Shown here: positions 33,016-43,700 of the stretch, piece after piece
How the letters are laid out: each line of letters opens with the position of its first letter
Position numbering within the stretch: the stretch's first letter is position 1
NCBI RefSeq assembly: GCF_012911925.1
Contig: NZ_JAAXKY010000037.1
Span: forward strand, 1 to 49,331
Reading direction: 5' to 3'
From: Pseudonocardia xinjiangensis
Lineage (GTDB): Bacteria > Actinomycetota > Actinomycetes > Mycobacteriales > Pseudonocardiaceae
Length of the DNA stretch: 49,331 bases
Program-made: the position numbers and the translations under genes
Notes under the pieces: generated by a model
Database searches by the model: none
What the model saw: only the letters and a program-made list of their open reading frames with translations
What the model was told of the DNA's origin: nothing

Positions 33016-34038
33016 TCAGCGAGAGGGGCGTTGGAGCCGGATGACCGGTTTGCCCGGGCCACGCTCGGGCGAGTCGACGTAGCGGTGCGCGGCGGCGACG
33101 TCGTCGAAGTCGAAGATGCGGTCGACGACGGGCGCGAACGCTCCCGTGGCGAGGCCCGAGCGGATGAAATGTTCGGCGCGGCGCAGCGCGGCCGGGTCGG
33201 CGGTGATCTCGAAGACGCGGTACCGGCGCAGCCACACCGGCGCGTACCCGCCGCCCGGCAGGGGCGTCGGCTGCCCGGACAGGCCGCCGTGCACGATCAC
33301 CGTGGCGCCGGGAGCGCACGCGGCCACGAGCTGCGCCACCTGCGGTCCGCCGACCGCGTCGAGCACCAGGTCGGCGCCGCGGCCGCCGGTAGTGGCGCGG
33401 ACGGCCGCCGGGATGTCGGCGGCGCCATCGGGGTCGTCGTGGGCGCCGGTGACGACGACCGTGGCGGCTCCGGCGTCGAGCAGGGCGGCCCGCTGGTCGC
33501 CGCGCGGGGTGGTGGCGATCGGGATCGCGCCGAGATGGCGCACGACCTGCAGCGCGGCCATGCCGATGCTGTTGGCAGCGGCCGTGACGAGCACGTGGTC
33601 TCCCGGCCGGACCCGGACGATCTCCTGCACCATCCCGTAGACGGTGACGTAGGGCATCCAGATCGCGGCGCCGGTGACCGCGTCCATGCCCTCGGGGCGG
33701 GCGACGAGCGCCGCCGCCGGCACGATCGCCTCCTCGGCGTACACCGGGTAGTCGTTCTGGGAGAACGCCGGCACCACGCTCACGGCGTCCCCGGCCGCCC
33801 AGCGCTCCACGCCGGGCCCGACCTCCAGCACCTCGCCGGAGGCCTCGGTGCCCAGGCCGGCCGGGAGCACGGGCCGTTCGAGGTAGGTCCCGCGCCGGAA
33901 GTTGACCTCAGCGCGGTTGAGCCCGATCGCGTCGACCCGGATCCGCACCTCACCCGGACCGGGGGCACGGACCGGGAGGTCCTCGTAGCGCAGCACCTCG
34001 GGCCCGCCGGTCTCGTGGAACCGGATCGTCTGCACCAT
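33016..34038 (-). CDS. Zinc-free quinone oxidoreductase-like dehydrogenase
   Basis: 340-residue MDR-family enzyme. GroES-like half begins IRFHETGGPEVLRYEDLPV; the nucleotide site reads VLVTAAANSIGMAALQVVRHLG near residues 149-170, and GADLVLDAVGG is the family segment after it. No zinc cysteines. ATG 34038 is set by homology. It heads the run of quinone oxidoreductase, amidase, permease and FAD enzyme on the minus strand. NADPH-dependent reduction of an enone or quinone is likely; the substrate is unknown. Confidence 0.9.
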   Translation of the reverse strand: MVQTIRFHETGGPEVLRYEDLPVRAPGPGEVRIRVDAIGLNRAEVNFRRGTYLERPVLPAGLGTEASGEVLEVGPGVERWAAGDAVSVVPAFSQNDYPVYAEEAIVPAAALVARPEGMDAVTGAAIWMPYVTVYGMVQEIVRVRPGDHVLVTAAANSIGMAALQVVRHLGAIPIATTPRGDQRAALLDAGAATVVVTGAHDDPDGAADIPAAVRATTGGRGADLVLDAVGGPQVAQLVAACAPGATVIVHGGLSGQPTPLPGGGYAPVWLRRYRVFEITADPAALRRAEHFIRSGLATGAFAPVVDRIFDFDDVAAAHRYVDSPERGPGKPVIRLQRPSR

Positions 34039-34067
34039 GCCGTGGAATCTACGGTTCCCGGCGGCGC

Positions 34068-34241
34068 TCAGGTCTTGTTGTGCACCACACCGGCGTTGGG
34101 GATCAGGTCCCGTTCCAGGAGCGCGTAGGCCTCGGCGAGGTCGCGGATGCCTGCCGGGCTGTTGCCCACCGACGGAGCGGACTTGATGATCGCCCTGAGC
34201 ACGGCCTCACGGGCCTGCTCGCTCGGACTTTGATCGGCCAT
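34068..34241 (-). CDS. Small hypothetical protein, 57 residues
   Basis: Frame from ATG 34241 to TGA ending at 34068, encoding a small helical protein: MADQSPSEQAREAVLRAIIK, SAPSVGNSPAGIRDLAEAYA, then LLERDLIPNAGVVHNKT. Codon use has the strong G/C third-position bias of a real gene, and the amphipathic repeats look selected. No Shine-Dalgarno is visible, so translation might be leaderless. It sits 29 bases before the quinone oxidoreductase start, on the same strand. No family is recognised and no function is proposed. Confidence 0.6.
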   Translation of the reverse strand: MADQSPSEQAREAVLRAIIKSAPSVGNSPAGIRDLAEAYALLERDLIPNAGVVHNKT

Positions 34242-34407
34242 ACCGGACGACGCTACGCGCGAAAGCGGCTACGGGCGTCGACGATCGGCAGGCGTGCTGC
34301 GCAGCACCGCCACCACGCACCCGGGTGGGGTGCGCGATGGCGGTTTCTCAGTGCTTGCTGTGTCTCAGTTCTTGCGGCGTCTCAGGGCGCTGGGTGGTCC
34401 GGCCCGG

Positions 34408-35157
34408 TCACTGCCCGGCCTTGACGCCCGGCTCGCCCGCCTCGTACTGGATCAGGTTGTTCGGGAGGGCGCCGGAGTCCGCCGCCGCCGCGGTGCGCTT
34501 GCCGACCGGCAGGACGGCCCGCTTGAAGGTGGCCTCGAACATCAGCGCGCTGCCGACGTACCAGGCGAGGAGGGCGGAGACGAGGAGCACGTAGGCGGCG
34601 ATGGTCTGCACCACCGGCAGGGCGCCCAGCAGGGAGACGGCGAGCAGGGCGGCGCCGATGGCCAAGGTACCCAGCACCGCGGTCAGCGCGGCGTTCTCCC
34701 GGCTCGCGGCGATCGCGCCCGTCACGGTGATCGCGGCCAGCACCACGAACCAGAAGCCGAAGGCGCTCGCGGCTGTGGCGTTGGTGGCTGCGGGGGGCAG
34801 CACGCCCAGTGCGATGAGCAGGTTGTAGATGCCGTAGCCGATCCAGAACGAGCCCCAGATGCCGTGCATGGCGGTGGCGACCGCGTCCCGCGCCCGGTAG
34901 GACCACATGCCGGCGAGCAGTTGCGCGACCCCGCCCGCGGCCAGCGCGAACGGGAACAGGACCAAGGGCGTCTGCGCGTTGCCGTACCAGCCCGCCAGGT
35001 TGGCCGCGACCATGAAGGTGGCCGCGGCGAAGCCGAACAGCCCGAGGATGGACGGTGCGGCCACCGGCGAGAGCGCGATCGTGGTGTGCTCGCGCCAGAA
35101 GCTGTAGTCCGGCGCTTCGACGCCGGTGGTCGAACGGCTGTTGGTGTCGATGCTCAT
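34408..35157 (-). CDS. GPR1/FUN34/YaaH-family acetate/succinate transporter
   Basis: 249-residue membrane protein with six hydrophobic helices. The N-terminal SPVAAPSILGLFGFA corresponds to the family motif usually written NPAPLGL, here with Ser for Asn; GIWGSFWIGYGIYNL is the helix 3 region. ATG 35157. It is preceded by a long, hairpin-rich leader. Family members carry acetate, succinate or ammonium. No neighbouring gene shares its strand closely, so it is probably monocistronic. A 166-base gap (34242-34407) downstream shows no gene. Confidence 0.9.
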   Translation of the reverse strand: MSIDTNSRSTTGVEAPDYSFWREHTTIALSPVAAPSILGLFGFAAATFMVAANLAGWYGNAQTPLVLFPFALAAGGVAQLLAGMWSYRARDAVATAMHGIWGSFWIGYGIYNLLIALGVLPPAATNATAASAFGFWFVVLAAITVTGAIAASRENAALTAVLGTLAIGAALLAVSLLGALPVVQTIAAYVLLVSALLAWYVGSALMFEATFKRAVLPVGKRTAAAADSGALPNNLIQYEAGEPGVKAGQ

Positions 35158-35260
35158 TCTTGCCTCCCAGGTCTCGCCGGGCCGCTCCGCCCGGCGGCCG
35201 TCCGGGTGCGAATCCCGAGGCGACTCCGGTGAACTTCTCCCTCGTCCGTGAGGGAGACAA
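35158..35260 (-). promoter_or_regulatory. Structured 5' leader of the acetate-type transporter
   Basis: On the minus strand the leader holds TCTCCCTC (35250-35257) pairing perfectly with GAGGGAGA (35236-35243) and a second hairpin GCCGGGC-GGAGCG-GCCCGGC (about 35177-35196), then GGGAGGC before the ATG. The hairpins could be a regulatory RNA, but I cannot match them to a known riboswitch class. The remaining gap to 35648 contains no supported gene. Confidence 0.4.
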
Positions 35261-35648
35261 CTTCCAGTGAACGCCGTAATGGCTGGTCGGTGGGCCGACT
35301 CGCCTGTCTATCCCCTCACAAAACAGTGACGTGACGGCAGAGATGACCTTCCCGAACCTGTCCAAATGGGACGTACTCCGGCTCCGCGTGCGGGAGGTGA
35401 TTCTGCGGTCGCGGTGAGTGGCGGCGCCGGTCCGTCGGGCGGCCCTGGACCGCTGATCGCCACGAGATCCCCGGATCGGCCCCGGCGGGGGCGAACAGGC
35501 GCATCTGGGAACGATCAGCGCGGGCGTGGGCCCGTAGCTCGTCGGCCATCGGGTGGCCGGGGTGCGCCGCGCAGCCGGCCGACCGGCACGGTGGCAGGGG
35601 GGCGGGCATGCGGAAGTAGGGCACTCACGTGCCCGGGTGATGTGGAGG

Positions 35649-35819
35649 TCAGCGGGTGATGCGCCGTTTGAGCCGGGAGGCGAACCTGTCGTCCCCGTTC
35701 GTCCTGCGTAGTCGGCGGGTGAGCTTGCGGATCCGCTTGGGTTTGAGGTCCTGCAGCGCGCGCTCGAGGTCGTCCTGTCGCTTCTTCAGGGTCTTGAGCT
35801 GCTTCTTCACCGACGTCAT
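35649..35819 (-). CDS. Small basic helical protein, 56 residues
   Basis: ATG 35819, stop at 35649-35651, with GGGAGG seven bases upstream, a strong ribosome site. The product is highly basic and heptad-like in its first half (MTSVKKQLKTLKKRQDDLER, then ALQDLKPKRIRKLTRRLRR), ending RFASRLKRRITR. A coiled coil with a nucleic-acid- or membrane-binding tail is plausible. It lies 94 bases past the Clp ATPase on the same strand, beyond a terminator hairpin. No family recognised. Confidence 0.68.
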   Translation of the reverse strand: MTSVKKQLKTLKKRQDDLERALQDLKPKRIRKLTRRLRRTNGDDRFASRLKRRITR

Positions 35820-35876
35820 GCGACGTCCTCCCGCTCTGGTCCGGATTCGTGCTCTCGTGACTAGGTCCCCTACCGT

Positions 35877-35903
35877 CCCCCGCCGAAAACGTCGGCGCGG
35901 GGG
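35877..35903 (-). terminator. Terminator hairpin after the Clp ATPase
   Basis: CCCCCGCCGA (35877-35886) pairs with TCGGCGCGGGGG (35892-35903) apart from a two-base bulge, giving a very stable stem 11 bases past the Clp stop. No long T tract, as is common in high-GC actinobacteria. Confidence 0.6.
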
Positions 35904-35913
35904 CCTGTGCAGG

Positions 35914-37977
35914 TCAGTCCGTTCGTGGCTGCAGTACCAGGGCGCCGTCCACCACGTCGACGACGATCCGCTGCCCCGGCCCGAGGTCGCCCGCGATGAT
36001 CATGCGGGAGAGCTTGCGGTCGAGCTCGCGTGCGATGGTGCGCCGCAGCGGCCGGGCACCGAGCTCGGGCTGGTAGCCGCGTTCGGCGAGCCAGTCGACC
36101 GCGCCCTCCGTGAGGTCCAGGGTGATGCCCTGCGCGTGCAGCCGCTCCCCGGTCTCGGCGAGCAGCAGGTGGGTGATGCGGCGCAGCTCGGCGCGGTCGA
36201 GGGCGTGGAACAGCACGATGTCGTCGATCCGGTTGAGGAACTCCGGACGGAAGTGGGCGCGCATCGCGGCGAGCACCGGGTCGCGCACCTCCTCCGCCGG
36301 GCGTCCCGCCTGCGCCGCGGCGAGGAGCCGGTCGGCACCGAGGTTGCTGGTCATGATCACGACCGTGCTCGTGAAGTCGACGGTGCGGCCGTGGGCGTCG
36401 GTCAGCCGCCCCGCGTCGAGCACCTGGAGCAGGGTGGCGGTGACGTCCGGGTGGGCCTTCTCGATCTCGTCGAGGAGCAGCACCGCGTAGCGCGTGCGCC
36501 GGACGGCCTCGGTGAGCTGGCCCGCGTCGTCGTACCCGATGTGCCCCGGCGGGGCCCCCACGAGCCGCATCGCGCTGCTGCGGTCGGCGTACTCGCTCAT
36601 GTCGAAGCGCAGCAGCGCGTCCGCCGAGCCGAACAGGGCCTCCGCCAGCGCCCTGGCCAGCTCCGTCTTGCCGACACCGGTGGGGCCGAGGAACAGGAAG
36701 GACCCGATCGGCCGGTCGGGGTGCGCCAGCCCGGCCCGGCCCGCGCGCACCGCGTCGGCCACGGCCTCCACGGCGTCGTCCTGCCCGACGACGCGGCGGT
36801 GCAGCAGCGTCTCCAGGTCGAGCAGCCGGTCCCGTTCGGTGGTGGTGAGCCGGGCGACCGGGATGCCGGTGCTCTGCGCGAGGACCGTCGCGACGTCGTC
36901 GGCGGTGATCTCGACGGTGCCGGCCGTGGCACCGGTCGCGGTCTCCGCGGCGTCGATCTCGCGGGTGAGCGCGTGGGCGCGCTCGAACTCCTCGGCGTCG
37001 ACGGCGATGTCGCGGGCCCGGCGCAGCTGCTCGACCCGCTCGTCCACCGGCGGGTCGGTGTTCGGACGGCCGGCCCGGATGCGGGCGCGTGCGCTCGCCC
37101 GGTCGACGAGGTCGATGGCCTTGTCGGGCAGGAACCGGTCGGTGACGTAGCGGTGCGACAGCTCGGCGGCGGCCACCACCGCGGCATCGCTGATCCGGAC
37201 GTCGTGGTGTTCCTCGTAGCGCTGCCGCAGCCCGCGCAGGATCGCGATCGTCGTGGCGACGGTGGGCTCGGCGATCCGGACCGGCTCGAAGCGCCGTTCC
37301 AGCGCGGCGTCCTTCTCGATGTGCTTGCGGTACTCCTGCAGCGTCGTGGCGCCGATGAGCTGCAGCTCGCCGCGGGCGAGCGCCGGTTTGAGCAGGGTGC
37401 CGGCGTCCATCGCCCCGCCCTCGGCCGCCCCCGCACCCACGACGGCGTGCAACTCGTCGACGAACAGCACGATCGACCGCTCGGCCGCCACGACCTCGTC
37501 GATGACGCCGGTGAGCCGCTGCTCGAAGTCGCCGCGGTACCGGGTGCCAGCCACCATGCCCGCCAGGTCCAGCGAGACCACGCGCACGTCCTTCAGCGTC
37601 TCGGGCACCTCGCCGTCGGCCACCCGCTGGGCGATGCCCTCGACGATCGCCGTCTTGCCGACGCCGGGGTCGCCGACCAGCACCGGGTTGTTCTTGGTGC
37701 GGCGGGCCAGCACCTCGAGCACCTCTTCGACCTCCGCGTCCCGGCCGATGACCGGGTCGAGGCGCCCCTGCGCGGCCGCTGCGGTGAGATCCCGCCCGAA
37801 CCGGTCGAGCCGCGGGGTGCGGGCGTGGGTGCCCGGCGGCCTCGGACCGGCGTCGGGACGGGGCATGGCGCTGCCGAGAGTGGTCTCCAGGTTGCCGATC
37901 AGGCGTTCGAACAGGTCGTCGAAAGGTCCGGATCCGGGGCGGTCCTGCGGCACGTCCACCTCCACGGGGGTCGTCAC
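35914..37977 (-). CDS. ClpC-like AAA+ ATPase lacking the N-domain
   Basis: 687-residue Hsp100 protein with two AAA+ modules. Module 1: Walker A GDPGVGKT at 102-109, Walker B VLFVDELH near 170. Module 2: GPTGVGKTE near 430-438, [20 protein letters not shown] near 490-510, then [10 protein letters not shown]. The connecting middle segment is short, as in ClpC ([20 protein letters not shown]). The first 60 residues are proline-rich, with no Clp N-domain repeats. No [ILV]G[FL] ClpP-docking tripeptide is seen between NLGADRLL and FRPEFLNR. It may be a ClpP-independent disaggregase. ATG 37977. Confidence 0.9.
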   Translation of the reverse strand: MTTPVEVDVPQDRPGSGPFDDLFERLIGNLETTLGSAMPRPDAGPRPPGTHARTPRLDRFGRDLTAAAAQGRLDPVIGRDAEVEEVLEVLARRTKNNPVLVGDPGVGKTAIVEGIAQRVADGEVPETLKDVRVVSLDLAGMVAGTRYRGDFEQRLTGVIDEVVAAERSIVLFVDELHAVVGAGAAEGGAMDAGTLLKPALARGELQLIGATTLQEYRKHIEKDAALERRFEPVRIAEPTVATTIAILRGLRQRYEEHHDVRISDAAVVAAAELSHRYVTDRFLPDKAIDLVDRASARARIRAGRPNTDPPVDERVEQLRRARDIAVDAEEFERAHALTREIDAAETATGATAGTVEITADDVATVLAQSTGIPVARLTTTERDRLLDLETLLHRRVVGQDDAVEAVADAVRAGRAGLAHPDRPIGSFLFLGPTGVGKTELARALAEALFGSADALLRFDMSEYADRSSAMRLVGAPPGHIGYDDAGQLTEAVRRTRYAVLLLDEIEKAHPDVTATLLQVLDAGRLTDAHGRTVDFTSTVVIMTSNLGADRLLAAAQAGRPAEEVRDPVLAAMRAHFRPEFLNRIDDIVLFHALDRAELRRITHLLLAETGERLHAQGITLDLTEGAVDWLAERGYQPELGARPLRRTIARELDRKLSRMIIAGDLGPGQRIVVDVVDGALVLQPRTD

Positions 37978-38084
37978 GGCCCATCGTCCTCCGTCCCGGG
38001 CCCGTTCGCCGGAAATGACCGTGGCGAGGTTGCAGCGGGAGGGTGGGGGTAGTCCGTCGCCGCGACGGACGGGAGGAATGCGAC

Positions 38085-39086
38085 ATGCCGAGACCGGTGT
38101 CGGACCAGGTGGTCGTCATCGTGGGCGCCTCGAGCGGAATCGGGCGGGCGAGCGCGCTCGCGTTCGCCGCGCGCGGGGCGAAGGTCGTCTGTGCTGCCCG
38201 CGGGGTCTCGGCCCTCGAGAGCCTCGTGGAGCAGATCACGAGCGCAGGGGGGACGGCCGTCGCGGTGCCGACCGACATCGCCGAGCCGGAGGCGGTGCGG
38301 GCCCTCGCCGCGGCCGCCGAGGAGCGCTTCGGCCGTATCGACACGTGGGTCACCACGGCCGCCGTGGGGGTGTGGGGCCGCGTCGAGGACATCAGCTCCG
38401 AGGAGTTCGACCGGGTCATGCGGGTCAACGTCCTCGGTCACGTGCACGGCATGCACGCGGCGCTGCCGGCCCTGCGCCGGGCGGGTGGCGGCGGGATCAT
38501 CGGGGTCTCGTCGCTGGAGGGCGTGCGGTCGGTGCCGATGCAGAGCCCCTACGCGGCGAGCAAGTGGGCGGTGCGCGCGCTCTACGACACGCTGCGGATG
38601 GAGCTGGCGGCGGAGGGCGCCCCGATCGCCGTGACCACGATCCTCCCCGCGGCGATCGACACGCCGTTCTTCGAACACTCCCGCAGCAAGGTCGGGGCGA
38701 TGCCGAAGCCCCCACCACCGGTCTACGCGCCGGAGATCGTGGCCGACACGATCGTCCACGCGGCCGAGCATCCCCGGCGCGAGGTGGCGGTCGGAGGCGT
38801 GGCCGTCGGCTTCGTCGCCGGGCAGCGGCTCTCTCCGGCGCTGCTGGACGCCGTGATGTCGATCCCGCGCCTCGGTGTGGAGGAGATGACGGCCGACCGG
38901 CCCGACAACGGGACGGACAACCTCGACGCGCCGCTCGACGAGCCGGGTCAGGTGCACGGCAGCTACTCCGGACAGGTGCTCCGCCGCAGCGTGGTCACCG
39001 ATCTCCTCAAGCACGTGCCCCGGCCCGGTGACCTCCTCACCGGTGCCCTGTCCACCATCCGGCGCGCCCGGTCGGGAACGGGCTGA
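38085..39086 (+). CDS. Short-chain dehydrogenase/reductase (SDR)
   Basis: 333-residue oxidoreductase with the classical SDR core: [21 protein letters not shown] cofactor site near residues 11-31, catalytic Ser in GVSSLEG near 150, and YAASK (Tyr, Lys) near 163-167. The 100-residue tail beyond the core is longer than usual. ATG 38085 follows GGGAGG. It is divergent from the Clp gene (107-base gap) and convergent with glgX; the two stop codons lie in one palindrome. Substrate unknown. Confidence 0.92.
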   Translation: MPRPVSDQVVVIVGASSGIGRASALAFAARGAKVVCAARGVSALESLVEQITSAGGTAVAVPTDIAEPEAVRALAAAAEERFGRIDTWVTTAAVGVWGRVEDISSEEFDRVMRVNVLGHVHGMHAALPALRRAGGGGIIGVSSLEGVRSVPMQSPYAASKWAVRALYDTLRMELAAEGAPIAVTTILPAAIDTPFFEHSRSKVGAMPKPPPPVYAPEIVADTIVHAAEHPRREVAVGGVAVGFVAGQRLSPALLDAVMSIPRLGVEEMTADRPDNGTDNLDAPLDEPGQVHGSYSGQVLRRSVVTDLLKHVPRPGDLLTGALSTIRRARSGTG

Positions 39087-39096
39087 GCGGTACCGC

Positions 39097-39100
<4 letters not shown>
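39083..39100. terminator. 18-bp perfect palindrome spanning two stop codons
   Basis: CTGAGCGGTACCGCTCAG is perfectly symmetric. Its left arm holds the SDR stop (39084-39086) and its right arm the glgX stop (39097-39099, minus strand). Symmetry makes it a candidate two-way terminator, though the stem is short and there is no T tract. Confidence 0.55.
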
Positions 39101-41214
<2,114 letters not shown>

Positions 41215-41228
41215 CCCGTCATCCTGCC

Positions 41229-41262
41229 CCGGACCGGACGGCAGCGCTGCCGTCCAGTCCGG
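41229..41262 (-). terminator. Long hairpin between hypothetical gene and glgX
   Basis: A 20-base perfect palindrome, GGACGGCAGCGCTGCCGTCC (41236-41255), is extended by CCGGAC (41229-41234) and GTCCGG (41257-41262) with one mismatch. It lies 17 bases past the 110-residue gene on the minus strand and just before glgX, so it should isolate glgX from read-through. Confidence 0.7.
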
Positions 41263-41279
41263 TGATCGTCAGGAGTGGG

Positions 41280-41612
41280 CTAGGGGGTGTGCGCCTGTTG
41301 AGCACGGACGGCGATGGGCGCGCCCGCGAGGTCCTCCTCGTTGCAGAGGAGCTTCACGTCGTAGTACGGCCCGGCGTCACTGTCGTCGTAGTCCAGGTGC
41401 ACGGCGATGACGTCGAGGGGCTCGCCCAGCCAGTCCTGGGCACGGCGCAGCCAGGCTGCTGACCGTTCCAGCGCGGTGGGAAGGTCGTCATCGCGGAACT
41501 GCACGGGCCGGTAGGGAACCTGCTGGACCCCGTCCCGCGAATGCACGGGTTGCGGAAGGTCGGTTGCCACGCCGGTCTCGTCGAGATCGAGTTCGATCGC
41601 CTGCTCGGTCAC
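41280..41612 (-). CDS. Hypothetical protein, 110 residues
   Basis: Acidic 110-residue protein: ELDLDETGVATDLPQPVHSR near the start, LPTALERSAAWLRRAQDWLG near residues 45-65, then VIAVHLDYDDSDAGPYYDVK and LLCNEEDLAG. GTG 41612 lies a few bases after GGGGG, and homology-like codon bias begins there; the frame stays open far upstream without bias. The mix of helices and short strands suggests a single soluble domain. I do not recognise a family. It is divergent from the secreted glycosidase-like gene. Confidence 0.65.
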   Translation of the reverse strand: MTEQAIELDLDETGVATDLPQPVHSRDGVQQVPYRPVQFRDDDLPTALERSAAWLRRAQDWLGEPLDVIAVHLDYDDSDAGPYYDVKLLCNEEDLAGAPIAVRAQQAHTP

Positions 41613-41786
41613 GCCCCCAAGGGTGGCCCGCGCAGCCGGAACGGGCAAGCGGACGCCGTGCGACACGCCCATTCCTGCACCGCGGCGCACCCCCCTCACC
41701 GTGTCCAGAGGCGTCACCGGGCTGGGCGGTGCCTCGGTCTCCGCCGGGTGAAGCTGCGTCCGATGTGCTGCCCGCGGTGCACGCCG

Positions 41787-41820
41787 CGTGATCAGATCGC
41801 CCTCCGCGATCGTGATCACG
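41787..41820. promoter_or_regulatory. Repeated CGTGATCA motif upstream of the secreted protein gene
   Basis: CGTGATCA occurs at 41787-41794 and 41811-41818, 24 bases apart; the second is part of the perfect palindrome CGTGATCACG (41811-41820). Both lie within 50 bases of the start at 41835 and could bind a regulator. No regulator gene is adjacent. Confidence 0.4.
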
Positions 41821-41834
41821 CCACGGGAGGGCCG

Positions 41835-43067
41835 ATGCGGGCACCACGGATCGGCCGGGCGCGCGAGGTGTTCGCCCTGCTCGCGACGGCCGTGCTGATG
41901 TTCGTACCCGCAGCAGAGGTGCCGACGCCGCCCAGTCCGACGCCCGAGGGCGGTCCCGACCGCGTCCTCGGCGAGGTCGGTCCGATGTCGCCCGTCGCTC
42001 TCGGGGTGACGCACCGGGACTTCGTCACCACCGCGGCGGGCGGCCGGGTCATGGGTGACGTCGTCGACGTCGACCTGACCCATCCCGAGGTCCGCACCGA
42101 CCTGCTCACGCCCGGCGCGGTGGCCGCGCGGGCTCCGGTCGCCGCGATGGCGAACGGCAGCGGTGCCGTCGCGGGGATCAACGGCGACTTCTTCGACATC
42201 GGCCGCACGAACGCGCCCGCGGGACCGGCCGTGACCAGGGGTCAGCCGCTCAAGGCCGCGGTGCCCCACGGCAGGCGGATGGGACCGGCCGTGCCCGGCG
42301 CGGAGATCGACTACGTCTTCGCCGTGGGCGTCGACCGCGTCGGCCGGATCGACCGGCTGCGCCTGGAGGGCCAGGTGACCGGGAAGGGCGGGACGTTCCC
42401 GGTGCGGGCGCTCAACCAGTACGCGGTCCCCGTGGGCGGGGTGGGGGTCTTCACCCCGGACTGGGGTGTGGTCGACCGCGCGCGGACGCTGTGCGGGACG
42501 GACGTCGATCGCGACGCGCCGTGCGCGGCGGAGCAGGCGGAGGTGCTGGTCCACGACGGTGCGGTGGCGATGGCCGGCCCACCGGTGGGCGGCCGGATCC
42601 CGGACGGCGACGTCGTACTGACCGGCCGCGACGAGGGCGCCGCCGCCGTGCGCTCACTCCGGGTCGGTGATCCCGTGACGGTCGCGTACTCGCTGGTGCC
42701 CGCCAGCGGGGTGCAGCCGCAGTTCGCCATCGGGGGAACCCCTGTGCTCGTCGACTCGAGGCTCGTGGCCGGGCTCGACGATCGCGCCCGCGCCCCGCGC
42801 AGCGCCGTGGGGATGAGCCGCGACGGTCGGCACATCGCCCTGGTCACGCTCGACGGCCGCCAGTCCGACAGCGTCGGTGCGACGCTCGCGGAGCTGGCCA
42901 CGCTCCTGCGGGAGATGGGGCTCGACGACGCCGTCAACCTCGACGGCGGCGGCTCGTCCACGCTGGTGCACCGCGCTCCGGGCGCGCCGGAGGTCGCCGT
43001 CGTCAACGACCCGTCGGACCCGTCCGCGCGCCTGGTGCCCAACGGCATCGGCGTGTTCGCCGGCTGA
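41835..43067 (+). CDS. Secreted phosphodiester glycosidase-like (NAGPA-domain) protein
   Basis: 410-residue exported protein. A signal peptide is likely at residues 1-28 (VFALLATAVLMFVPAAE hydrophobic core), followed by a proline-rich linker. The C-terminal half is an NAGPA/DUF2233 domain: AGINGDFFDIG near 113-123, then VTLDGRQSDSVGATLAELA and NLDGGGSSTLVHR near 367-380, and PNGIGVF at the end. The family removes GlcNAc from phosphodiesters in animals; bacterial members act on envelope polysaccharides or sporulation material. ATG 41835 follows GGGAGG. Confidence 0.88.
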   Translation: MRAPRIGRAREVFALLATAVLMFVPAAEVPTPPSPTPEGGPDRVLGEVGPMSPVALGVTHRDFVTTAAGGRVMGDVVDVDLTHPEVRTDLLTPGAVAARAPVAAMANGSGAVAGINGDFFDIGRTNAPAGPAVTRGQPLKAAVPHGRRMGPAVPGAEIDYVFAVGVDRVGRIDRLRLEGQVTGKGGTFPVRALNQYAVPVGGVGVFTPDWGVVDRARTLCGTDVDRDAPCAAEQAEVLVHDGAVAMAGPPVGGRIPDGDVVLTGRDEGAAAVRSLRVGDPVTVAYSLVPASGVQPQFAIGGTPVLVDSRLVAGLDDRARAPRSAVGMSRDGRHIALVTLDGRQSDSVGATLAELATLLREMGLDDAVNLDGGGSSTLVHRAPGAPEVAVVNDPSDPSARLVPNGIGVFAG

Positions 43068-43147
43068 TCCGCCGACCCCCGCCGTGCACGCGCTCGGCCG
43101 GGCGGGCAGCGTGGGAGCCTCACGACCACGTCCCGGAGGAGAGACCT

Positions 43148-43672
43148 GTGACGAGTGCCGAGCTGCTGACCGATGCCTTCGGCAGGATCCGTGAGGAGGT
43201 CCACGGCGCGGCCACCGGGCTGACCGCCGAACAGCTGGCGTACCGCATCGACGGCAGTGCCAACTCGATCGGCTGGCTCGTGTGGCACCTGAGCCGCGTG
43301 CAGGACGACCACATCGCCGACGTGGCGGGCGTCGAGCAGGTCTACACGGCGCAGGGCTGGGCGGAGCGGTTCGGGTTCCCGTTCTCCGCGACGGGGATCG
43401 GGTACGGCCACCGCTCGGCGGACGTCGACAGCGTGCGGGTGGACTCCGCGGAGCTGCTTCTCGGCTACCACGACGCCGTGCACGCGCAGACCCTCCGGTT
43501 CCTGGAGAGCCTCGAGGAGGCCGAGCTCGCGCGGGTGGTCGACGCGAACTGGGATCCGCCGGTGACGCTCGCGGTGCGGCTGGTCAGCGTCGTGAGCGAC
43601 GACCTGCAGCATGCCGGGCAGGCCGCGTACGTCCGCGGTGTGGTGCAGCGCCGCGAACCGGGTGGGCTCTAG
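43148..43672 (+). CDS. DinB-superfamily protein (DUF664, mycothiol-transferase-like)
   Basis: 174-residue four-helix-bundle protein. The metal-binding histidines of the fold appear at His47 in WLVWHLSRV and His155 in DDLQHAGQAAYVRG, with His55 as a possible third ligand. GTG 43148 follows GGAGGAGAG with good spacing. The family includes zinc-dependent thiol transferases that attach mycothiol to electrophiles, which suits an actinobacterium. It is 80 bases after the secreted protein gene and may share its transcript. Its substrate is not indicated. Confidence 0.85.
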   Translation: MTSAELLTDAFGRIREEVHGAATGLTAEQLAYRIDGSANSIGWLVWHLSRVQDDHIADVAGVEQVYTAQGWAERFGFPFSATGIGYGHRSADVDSVRVDSAELLLGYHDAVHAQTLRFLESLEEAELARVVDANWDPPVTLAVRLVSVVSDDLQHAGQAAYVRGVVQRREPGGL

Positions 43673-43700
43673 GGAGGGCCCGACTCCTGGGAGCCGACGC

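Noticed and set aside
35159..35223. tRNA-like element (T-arm-like GGGTGCGAATCCC with pairing ends)
   Set aside because: The T-loop has G for the invariant second T, there is no D arm or standard anticodon loop, and it overlaps the transporter leader.
35656..38052. 798-codon open frame on the plus strand
   Set aside because: Antisense of the Clp gene; no domain and contradicts the strong AAA+ homology on the other strand.
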